Of a stretch of DNA of 17,628 nt, positions 8,274 to 13,329 are shown one piece after another. The stretch spans positions 1-17,628 of the forward strand of contig JAEWNJ010000026.1 of NCBI GenBank assembly GCA_023392795.1. The letters are read 5' to 3'. This DNA is from Candidatus Cloacimonadota bacterium (GTDB taxonomy: Bacteria; Cloacimonadota; Cloacimonadia; Cloacimonadales; Cloacimonadaceae). The notes beneath the pieces were generated by a model. That model had not been told where the DNA came from. It made no database searches and saw only the letters and a program-made list of their open reading frames with translations. Made by a program: the position numbers and the translations under genes. Each line of letters starts with the position of its first letter. The first letter of the stretch is position 1.

Positions 8274-8894
8274 ATGGTCAAGATCCCCACCTCCACCCTG
8301 AAACGCTTGCCGGTGTACCTGGAAGTGCTCCGGCAAATGAAACGCGCCGGTCTCAAGGAAGTATCCGCCACCAAGATCTCGGTCTTTTCCGATGTTCATC
8401 AGACCCTGGTGCGCAAAGATCTCTCATTTACCAATATCACTACCTCCAAGACAGGTTATGAGATCGCTCCCTTGCAACAGGCCATCGAGGAATTGCTAAA
8501 TTGGAGCGACACCTCGTCCAGTTTCCTGGTGGGAGTGGGGCATCTTGGCAGCGCACTCCTGGGTTATCAGGAGTTCTCGCAACGCGGCCTATCCATCGTT
8601 GCCGGTTTTGATAACAACCCCATGCTGATCGGAACCGAGGTTCACGGCGTACCCATATTTTCCGCGCTCGATTTTACTGCCATGGCCCTAAAGCAAAAAA
8701 TCCAGATCGGCATCATCACTGTGCCGCCAGAATCCGCCCAATTGATCGCCGATATCATGGTGCATAGCGGAATCAAAGCGATCTGGAACTTCACTCCGCA
8801 AAAGATAATCCTCCCGCCCGACATCATTGTGGAATACGTGGATATGTTCGCGTCCCTGGCAGTGCTGTCACGCAGACTGGCGGAACAACAGTAG
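8274..8894 (+). CDS. rex: Redox-sensing transcriptional repressor Rex
   Basis: Rex family proteins are dimeric repressors that bind DNA when NAD+ is high and leave it when NADH rises, controlling fermentation and respiration genes. The 206-residue product has the usual length. Residues 1-80 form the winged-helix part with KRLPVYLEVL, the VSATKIS helix and the family hallmark VRKDLSF (46-52). The Rossmann domain shows GVGHLG (87-92), the acidic residue after the second strand (D113 in GFDNNP), IITVPPE and the swapped C-terminal helix after IIVEYVDMFA. The wing after RKDLSF (TNITTSKTGYEI) lacks the common FGxxG form and is atypical. AGGAG overlaps the stop of gene B, so it is co-transcribed with the cassette. 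No Rex operator of the TTGTGAA/TTCACAA type was found in the window, but the region upstream of base 1 is not visible. Confidence 0.9.
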   Translation: MVKIPTSTLKRLPVYLEVLRQMKRAGLKEVSATKISVFSDVHQTLVRKDLSFTNITTSKTGYEIAPLQQAIEELLNWSDTSSSFLVGVGHLGSALLGYQEFSQRGLSIVAGFDNNPMLIGTEVHGVPIFSALDFTAMALKQKIQIGIITVPPESAQLIADIMVHSGIKAIWNFTPQKIILPPDIIVEYVDMFASLAVLSRRLAEQQ

Positions 8895-8901
8895 CATTGG
8901 C

Positions 8902-8933
8902 AATTGAGAATTGAGAATTGAGAATTGAGAATT
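8902..8933. repeat. Tandem heptamer AATTGAG, four copies plus partial fifth
   Basis: AATTGAG is repeated exactly four times (8902-8929) followed by AATT, starting 8 nt after the rex stop codon. The same heptamer occurs in inverse orientation at 9571-9598. It is followed by AGCTGACGCT (8934-8943), a word that recurs in inverse orientation in the 81-bp array at 10860-11021, so the heptamer is one module of a composite repeat family. Confidence 0.9.
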
Positions 8934-9020
8934 AGCTGACGCTCACTGATGGAGACCGTTTTATTAAGCACGCGGATTTATAGTTAGAAATAAAGCATAT
9001 ACACTTCGTTTTTTTGGGCA

Positions 9021-9047
9021 CGCGGATTTCGCGGATTACGCGGATTT
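9021..9047. repeat. Three tandem 9-bp units CGCGGATT(T/A)
   Basis: CGCGGATTT, CGCGGATTA and CGCGGATTT lie head to tail, preceded by GGGCA. A single related word, GCACGCGGATTT, begins near 8969. The reverse complement AATCCGCGT recurs twice at 9546-9563 and in triplets within the 81-bp units beyond 10860. The word is therefore dispersed in this locus in both orientations. Confidence 0.88.
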
Positions 9048-9204
9048 TTGATTAGAGATAATGCAGATAAACTCCTTTTGTTTACACCCGGATCAAGCTG
9101 ATTACACGGATTATTTCATTTATTGAACGCAAATGGTTGCGTAGGATAGTCCTCTGTTTACCTACTTTCCCCACTTTGTTTGAAAGTGAGACTTAATTTT
9201 CTCA

Positions 9205-9279
9205 CATTAATCTGCGCTTTTTTTCTGCGAGAATCTGCGGGAAACAAACACCTGCCCCTATCTCCGAGCATCCAAACAC
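9205..9279. repeat. 75-bp direct repeat, copy 1
   Basis: This copy matches 9377-9451 over 75 positions with three substitutions by eye. It contains three ATCTGCG-type words and the stretch GGGAAACAAACACCTGCCCC. The repeat period is 172 bp. The ATCTGCG words resemble the ATCCGCG words elsewhere in the spacer, so both may share an origin. Confidence 0.9.
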
Positions 9280-9376
9280 CGATACTAATGGATATCGGCT
9301 TATACCACCGGGACTCAAAATGCCATGTCACCCAAGCTCTGCAGTCAAGTGCAAGATTCTCAGATTACTGATCTCT

Positions 9377-9451
9377 CATTAATCTGCGCTATTTATCTGC
9401 GAGAATCTGCGGGAAACAAACACCTGCCCCTATCTCCGAGCATCCAAGCAC
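9377..9451. repeat. 75-bp direct repeat, copy 2
   Basis: This is the second copy of the 9205-9279 element, in the same orientation. The differences are two T-to-A changes in the T-run after GCGCT and one A-to-G change near the end. It lies just upstream (on +) of the minus-strand terminator, outside the paraslipin transcript if that terminator works. Confidence 0.9.
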
Positions 9452-9478
9452 TGAGACGATTAGATACAGCCTTGTACT

Positions 9479-9504
9479 AAAAAGGAGGCACAGTGCATGC
9501 CTCC
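9479..9504 (-). terminator. Intrinsic terminator of the paraslipin gene
   Basis: Read on the minus strand, GGAGGCA (complement of 9498-9504) and TGCCTCC (complement of 9484-9490) form a perfect 7-bp stem with a 7-nt loop, followed immediately by TTTTT (complement of 9479-9483). It is about 90 nt past the paraslipin stop, so the message would carry the heptamer and AATCCGCGT repeats in its 3' untranslated region. Confidence 0.75.
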
Positions 9505-9545
9505 CAACTCATTTTCTTCTATTCAGTTATCGATCAAATCAGCGC

Positions 9546-9563
9546 AATCCGCGTAATCCGCGT
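9546..9563. repeat. Two tandem AATCCGCGT units
   Basis: AATCCGCGT occurs twice head to tail, the inverse of the CGCGGATT units at 9021-9047. It is followed by GCCCCC and then the heptamer array. The order matches, in mirror image, the order at the left edge of the spacer. Confidence 0.88.
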
Positions 9564-9570
9564 GCCCCCA

Positions 9571-9598
9571 ATTCTCAATTCTCAATTCTCAATCCTCA
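9571..9598. repeat. Tandem heptamer ATTCTCA (inverse of AATTGAG), four copies
   Basis: Four units run from 9571 to 9598, the last with one T-to-C change. The final three bases are the complement of the TGA stop codon of the paraslipin gene, so the coding region ends inside the repeat. The array is inverted relative to 8902-8933. Confidence 0.9.
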
Positions 9599-10540
9599 AT
9601 TCTTCCCAAAGACATCGGACAGTGCTTTCACCGAGCCCAGCAGCGCGGAGGATTCATAGGGCAGCACCACGGTTTTATCACCTTTTTGGATCAATTCCTG
9701 AAAGGCCATCACATACTTGAGGGCCAGCTGATATTCGGCGGCGTCCATTTTGGTATTTTGCAGGGCTTCTGCCACCAGTTGGATGGATTTCTTTTCCGCA
9801 TCAGCGACCAGGAGCTTGGATTGGGCTTCACCTTCGGCTCTGGTGATCTTGGATTGTTTCTCACCTTCGGCCACTTTGATCTGATATTCTCTTTCGCCTT
9901 CGGCGGTAAGGATTTTAGCGCGTTTATCCCGTTCTGCCCGCATCTGTTTTTCCATGGCGTTGCGGATCTCTTCCGGGGGCTGGATTTCTTGCAGTTCCAC
10001 GCGGTTTACCTTTACGCCCCATTTATCCGTGGCTTCGTCCAGGATATTGCGCAGTTTGGTATTGATGGAGTCACGCGAGGTAAAGGTAAGATCCAGGGTT
10101 AGCTCGCCGATCACGTTACGCAGCGAGGTCTGAGTAAGCTTTTCGATGGCTTCCGGCAGATTGCCGATCTCATAGACCGCTTTGTAGGGATCTGTGATCT
10201 GGAAATAGAGCAGGGCGTTGATATTGATCGACACGTTATCGGCAGTGATCACATTTTGCCGGGGGAAGTCATACACGCTTTCACGCAGATCAATTCTATT
10301 CTCGATCTTTTGAGCCACAATCACTTGACCGCGGTAATCGGTTTTGTTGTAACGCCAGTGAATGGGGCGCACCTTATCGAAAATGGGAACGATGATATGG
10401 ATGCCACTATCCAGGGTCTTAAAATATCTGCCCAGGCGTTCAATGATCACCACTTCGGCCTGGCGTACCACGATTAATCCCTTGGAAACAATGGCAATCA
10501 CCAGAATGGCAATTACAACCACAAGATACATCGGTAACAT
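9596..10540 (-). CDS. qmcA: SPFH/band 7 family membrane protein, QmcA/paraslipin type
   Basis: SPFH proteins oligomerise on membranes and organise microdomains or regulate membrane proteases; the paraslipin branch includes E. coli QmcA (about 305 residues, here 314). An N-terminal TM (about 3-22) precedes the SPFH domain (23-200) with ERLGRYFKTLDSGIHIIVP, SVYDFPRQNVITADNV and GELTLDLTFTSRDSIN, then KWGVKVNRVELQEIQPPEEI. A coiled-coil segment with repeated AEGE motifs follows (about 205-260), and the end (LPYESSALLGSV) matches paraslipins. GGAGG at 10545-10549 lies 4 nt from the chosen ATG; an in-frame ATG three codons later is an alternative. The usual NfeD partner is not adjacent on either side, and the gene appears monocistronic. 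No convincing promoter was recognised. The stop codon is supplied by a repeat. Confidence 0.9.
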   Translation of the reverse strand: MLPMYLVVVIAILVIAIVSKGLIVVRQAEVVIIERLGRYFKTLDSGIHIIVPIFDKVRPIHWRYNKTDYRGQVIVAQKIENRIDLRESVYDFPRQNVITADNVSININALLYFQITDPYKAVYEIGNLPEAIEKLTQTSLRNVIGELTLDLTFTSRDSINTKLRNILDEATDKWGVKVNRVELQEIQPPEEIRNAMEKQMRAERDKRAKILTAEGEREYQIKVAEGEKQSKITRAEGEAQSKLLVADAEKKSIQLVAEALQNTKMDAAEYQLALKYVMAFQELIQKGDKTVVLPYESSALLGSVKALSDVFGKN

Positions 10541-10696
10541 AATACCTCCACGTAACTTTACTTATTGCGCAGTGTTTCCGGGTTTAGTGATCTTGGCAAG
10601 GAAAATATTTGGGGGGAGTCACCCCCGCCTGCTCCGTTAATGCAGATGTTCCACTCCCCCAATTCCACTCAAGTGTCAAATGTCTCCAAGGGGGGT

Positions 10697-10735
10697 GGGG
10701 TTTTCAAGTTTTCAGGTTCCAGGGGTTTTCAAGTT
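10697..10735. repeat. 14-bp direct repeat GGGGTTTTCAAGTT
   Basis: Identical copies lie at 10697-10710 and 10722-10735, a 25-bp period, with TTCAGGTTCCA between them. The role is unknown. They lie just upstream of the 81-bp array. Confidence 0.8.
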
Positions 10736-10859
10736 GTTATGTGGTGCGGATCATCGTTGCATTGCGTTGATAAGTGTCTCCCGACTACAAAGTATGATCA
10801 GTCCAATCAGTTCCATCCGTCAAGTCAGGTTTCCATCTGCTTGGCGCAGTTCACCATCA

Positions 10860-11021
10860 ATTCTCCCGCAAATCCGCGCCATCCGCGTAATCCACGTGCC
10901 AAAAGGCAGATTTCTATGCCCAGCGTCAGCTCAATTGTCCATTCTCATGCAAATCCGCGCCATCCGCGTAATCCGCGTGCCAAAAGGCAGATTTCTCTGC
11001 CCAGCGTCAGCTCAATTGTCA
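10860..11021. repeat. 81-bp tandem repeat, two full units, with degenerate flanking units
   Basis: Units are 10860-10940 and 10941-11021, differing at a handful of positions. Each contains three 9-bp AATCCGCGT-like words, a GGCAGATTTC hairpin module, CAGCGTCAGCT and a heptamer-like ATTCTCA. A weaker, diverged unit can be traced at about 10820-10859, and heptamers continue to 11037. The unit shares its module order with the repeats near 8902-9047 and 9546-9598. Confidence 0.9.
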
Positions 11022-11060
11022 ATTCTCAATTCTCAATTTACTACAGTACAGCTTTTTATC

Positions 11061-11090
11061 TTGACAAAATCACGCTTGCCAAAGGTTTAT
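11061..11090 (+). promoter_or_regulatory. Possible promoter of lpoB
   Basis: A perfect TTGACA at 11061-11066 is followed after 18 nt by GTTTAT (11085-11090), a poor -10 match. TTGACA is the only consensus -35 box seen in this spacer and is correctly oriented for lpoB. The leader would be about 140 nt and include the inverted repeat at 11144-11183. Confidence 0.3.
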
Positions 11091-11143
11091 GTCGGCTAGT
11101 GAAGGAACTGCCTCCAGCCCTTGCCGACGATTTGTAGTATAGA

Positions 11144-11183
11144 ATTTATGACGGTTTTGGCGCCATGGGCAGTATTCATAAAT
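11144..11183. promoter_or_regulatory. 8-bp inverted repeat ATTTATGA/TCATAAAT upstream of lpoB
   Basis: Arms at 11144-11151 and 11176-11183 are perfect complements with a 24-bp gap containing GGCGCC. The centres are 32 bp apart, close to three helical turns, which would suit a protein bound to one face of the DNA. It could instead fold as an RNA hairpin in the leader. No known regulator is implied. Confidence 0.4.
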
Positions 11184-11237
11184 AGCAAGAATATATACCC
11201 GGATGAGGGATTATTGCCCGCGGACGGGGGAGGAATG

Positions 11238-11840
11238 ATGAACAAGATACTGTTTATAGTGGCGCTCAGCCTGCTTTTGCTGCTCACCGCCTGTGGCCCC
11301 AGCGTGAAAGTACAACGCATCCCTGCGGATACCGCCACAGATCTCAGCGGTAAATGGAACGACACGGACAGCCGTCTGGTCTCGGAAGAAATGGTGCGCG
11401 ATATGCTCAGCCGTCCCTGGATGAGCAGATTTTCCCAAAACGAAGGTCGGGCTCCGGTAATGATCATCGGTACCATGCGCAATCTCTCCAGCGAACACAT
11501 CGAGATGCAGACCTTCGCCAAGGATATTTCCCGCGAGCTATTAAATAGCGGCCTGGTACGCTTTATTGCCTCCCGCGACGATCGCGATGAAGTCCGCGAT
11601 GAACGCGCTGATCAGCAGTATTTCGCGTCTGAGGAAACAGCCAAACGCATGGCGCAGGAAGTAGGCGCAGATTATATGCTGCAAGGCTCTGTGAAGACTA
11701 TAATGGACAAGGTGGACAATACTCAAGCCAAGTTTTACCAGGTAGATCTGCAGCTTGTGGATGTCGAAACCAGCGAAACCGTCTGGATCGGCAGCAAAGA
11801 GATAAAGAAAATCGTAGAGAGCAACCGCTTCCGCTTGTAA
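11238..11840 (+). CDS. lpoB: LpoB-like lipoprotein, predicted activator of penicillin-binding proteins
   Basis: LpoB-family proteins are outer-membrane lipoproteins that reach through the periplasm to stimulate class A penicillin-binding proteins. The 200-residue product begins with a lipoprotein signal and lipobox LTAC (Cys19). The mature part carries DLSGKWNDTDSRLVSEEMV, then the strand MIIGTMRNLSSEHIEM, the RELLNSGLVRFIASRDDRDE region, SEETAKRMAQEVGADYMLQG and YQVDLQLVDVETSETVWIG, all typical of this family. Of two adjacent ATGs, 11238 is better spaced (4 nt) from GGAGG at 11229-11233; the upstream frame from 11121 has no signal-like start. It lies next to a COG3014-like lipoprotein gene, a pairing I recall from other genomes. 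No penicillin-binding protein gene is in the window. Confidence 0.85.
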   Translation: MNKILFIVALSLLLLLTACGPSVKVQRIPADTATDLSGKWNDTDSRLVSEEMVRDMLSRPWMSRFSQNEGRAPVMIIGTMRNLSSEHIEMQTFAKDISRELLNSGLVRFIASRDDRDEVRDERADQQYFASEETAKRMAQEVGADYMLQGSVKTIMDKVDNTQAKFYQVDLQLVDVETSETVWIGSKEIKKIVESNRFRL

Positions 11841-11869
11841 ATCATGCCCCTTTTGGCGTCGACTGTGAA

Positions 11870-11916
11870 GATTGGTGACCAGTCCCGTTCGGGCGCTCGT
11901 AGCAGCGTTCCCAATC
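11870..11916 (+). ncRNA. Possible structured RNA element between lpoB and the next lipoprotein gene
   Basis: GATTGG (11870-11875) and CCAATC (11911-11916) can close a stem around two local hairpins: CCCG/CGGG with TT loop (11884-11893) and CGCT/AGCG with 6-nt loop (11894-11907). The result is a three-way junction in the spacer just before the likely start at 11922. It is too short and lacks the elements for tRNA. A cis-acting role in translation is a guess. Confidence 0.35.
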
Positions 11917-11921
11917 CCGCT

Positions 11922-13286
11922 ATGCCGGTGAGATACCTCTATCTTTGCGGTCTGATCTGTCTTTTGCTGTTAAACGCTTCATGCGCCAGCTTTTACACCA
12001 CTCAGGCCCGGGGCAGGGATCTGGACGCCGCGATCTCTTCCCGCGATATCCCCACCGCGCTGAAGCTGGTGGATAATCCCAAAATGAAAAAGGGCAAGGA
12101 TCGCGTTCTCTACTTCCTGGATGCCGGAATGCTGCATTATTACAACGGCGATTGGGAAAAAAGCAACGAGCTCCTGCAGCTCGCGGAAGACGCCATCGCA
12201 GAGCTCACCACCAAAAGCCTGAGTAAAGCCGCCACATCCATGCTGCTGAACGATAATGCTCTGGATTACTCCGGAGAAGACTATGAGGACGTCTATATCA
12301 ACGTCTTCAAAGCCCTGAACTACCTTAATCTTGACGATCCCGAAGCCGCATTCGTGGAAGTGCGCCGCATCGACGACAAACTGAGCTATCTGGAGCAGAA
12401 ATACGCCGACATGGCCAAGGATATGAGCAGCAATTCCAAGGGCAGCAGCGAGGTGAAAAGCGGCAGCAACAAGTTTCACTCTTCCGCGCTTGCCCGCTAT
12501 CTCAGCCTGATGATGTATGAATCCATCGGCGATCGTGATGCCGCGCGGATCGATTTTGATAACATCCGCTTCGCCTTTGAGAGTCAGGCAGAGCTGTATC
12601 CCTTTACCATGCCTGAAATCCAGCATCCTCAGCAGCGCAAGAATCAGCCTCTATTGCGCGTGATCGCCTTTGCCAATCGTGCTCCGCAAAAGACATCCCA
12701 CGAAATGCACATCCACACTTCGAAGGATATGCTGCTGATCGGCAGTGTGGATAGCGAGGTAAATGTATCCACCATCTACTGGCCGGACATTGAGGAAGGA
12801 TATTACTTCAAGTTTGCCTTACCGCATCTGGAGCCAAGGCTGCCCCAGGTGGGTCAGGTGGTCGCGGTAAGCCCCGATGGCAGGCGTTTTACCCTGCAAA
12901 AGCTGGAGGATGTGTCTCTGGTGGCAAAACACACTTACGAGATCAAGGAACCGTTGATCTTGTTCAAAAGCGTCTCCCGCAGCGTGATCAAGGGTTTGGC
13001 GGCTGAACACGCCAAGGAAAAAGCTTCGCGCCGCAATTCCTCACTTGCCTCTGTCCTGCTCAGCATCGCCGCTGATGCCGCGGTCTTCTTCAGTGAGAAT
13101 GCCGATCTGCGGCTCTCCCAATTTTTCCCCGGTGAGGCCAGAATTGCCGAATTGCCCCTCAGTGAAGGGATTCACGACATTCGCCTGGAATACTATTCCC
13201 CTGCCGGAAATCTGATCCACAGCCAGATCAAGAGCGTGGAAGTACGTTCAGATAAGCCCAATCTTTTGCAGAGCTGGTATCTCTAG
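11922..13286 (+). CDS. COG3014-like lipoprotein with TPR-like helical region
   Basis: The 454-residue product is a probable periplasm-facing lipoprotein encoded next to LpoB, so a role in cell-wall synthesis is inferred. Its hydrophobic signal ends in NASC (Cys21); asparagine at -3 is not a canonical lipobox residue. Helical repeats follow (LYFLDAGMLHYYNGDWEKSN; VFKALNYLNLDDPEAAFVEV), resembling TPR units, then a central linker rich in Ser and Gly, and a beta-rich C-terminal half. The start is uncertain: neither ATG 11922 nor GTG 11928 has a ribosome site, and the frame runs back to ATG 11844, 3 nt after the lpoB stop. The extra 26 residues (rich in R, S, P) precede the signal and overlay a structured RNA-like stretch, so 11922 is preferred, perhaps with translation coupled to lpoB. 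Confidence 0.75.
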   Translation: MPVRYLYLCGLICLLLLNASCASFYTTQARGRDLDAAISSRDIPTALKLVDNPKMKKGKDRVLYFLDAGMLHYYNGDWEKSNELLQLAEDAIAELTTKSLSKAATSMLLNDNALDYSGEDYEDVYINVFKALNYLNLDDPEAAFVEVRRIDDKLSYLEQKYADMAKDMSSNSKGSSEVKSGSNKFHSSALARYLSLMMYESIGDRDAARIDFDNIRFAFESQAELYPFTMPEIQHPQQRKNQPLLRVIAFANRAPQKTSHEMHIHTSKDMLLIGSVDSEVNVSTIYWPDIEEGYYFKFALPHLEPRLPQVGQVVAVSPDGRRFTLQKLEDVSLVAKHTYEIKEPLILFKSVSRSVIKGLAAEHAKEKASRRNSSLASVLLSIAADAAVFFSENADLRLSQFFPGEARIAELPLSEGIHDIRLEYYSPAGNLIHSQIKSVEVRSDKPNLLQSWYL

Positions 13287-13302
13287 CTCTCATGTGTTGC
13301 TT

Positions 13303-13323
13303 TGATATAAACTAAATATGGAG
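13303..13323 (+). promoter_or_regulatory. Possible extended -10 promoter and ribosome site of the ptb operon
   Basis: TGATATAAA (13303-13311) fits an extended -10 (TG, one base, TATAAA). No -35 box is apparent. Transcription would begin near 13318, just before GGAG (13320-13323), giving a very short leader. Read-through from the lipoprotein pair is equally possible, as no terminator with a T-run separates them (only AGAGCT/AGCTCT at 13270-13290). Confidence 0.35.
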
Positions 13324-13329
13324 TCATAA

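Larger units (their letters stand above)
8895..9595. other. 700-nt repeat-rich spacer between convergent rex and paraslipin genes
   Basis: I see no credible gene here. The spacer holds an inverted pair of heptamer arrays at its two edges, 9-bp GCGGATT-type repeats in both orientations, a 75-bp duplication and the paraslipin terminator, each listed separately. The small frames at 9180-9371 and 9493-9720 run through repeat sequence and have no family resemblance. No convincing intrinsic terminator for the rex operon was found on the + strand; T-runs at 9009-9015 lack a stem in front. Confidence 0.8.
10541..11237. other. Roughly 700-nt divergent spacer between paraslipin and lpoB
   Basis: This stretch holds GC hairpin GGGGG/CCCCC (10612-10626), a 14-bp direct repeat (GGGGTTTTCAAGTT at 10697 and 10722), the 81-bp tandem array, a possible lpoB promoter and an 8-bp inverted repeat. 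Open frames crossing it (10565-11137 and 10680-11099) owe their length to the 81-bp unit being divisible by three. They show no ribosome site or family resemblance, and I do not call them genes. Confidence 0.75.

Noticed and set aside
9180..9371. 63-residue frame across the first 75-bp repeat
   Set aside because: It lies in repeat sequence, the second repeat copy does not preserve it, and no ribosome site is seen.
8902..9451. CRISPR array
   Set aside because: Repeats are 7, 9 and 75 bp with no regular repeat-spacer pattern, and no cas genes are present.
9493..9720. 75-residue + strand frame with AAAGGAGG just upstream
   Set aside because: The apparent ribosome site is one arm of the minus-strand terminator. 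The frame then crosses heptamer repeats and runs antisense into the paraslipin gene.
10565..11137. 190-residue + strand frame (and an overlapping 139-residue frame at 10680-11099)
   Set aside because: Both run through the 81-bp tandem repeat, whose length is a multiple of three. The repeat stretches translate to near-identical blocks in each frame, there is no ribosome site and no family resemblance.
11870..11916. tRNA
   Set aside because: It is too short at 47 nt, with only two inner hairpins, no acceptor stem of seven pairs and no T-loop consensus.
13270..13290. Terminator after the COG3014-like gene (AGAGCT/AGCTCT)
   Set aside because: The stem is only 6 bp, overlaps the stop codon and has no T-run following.
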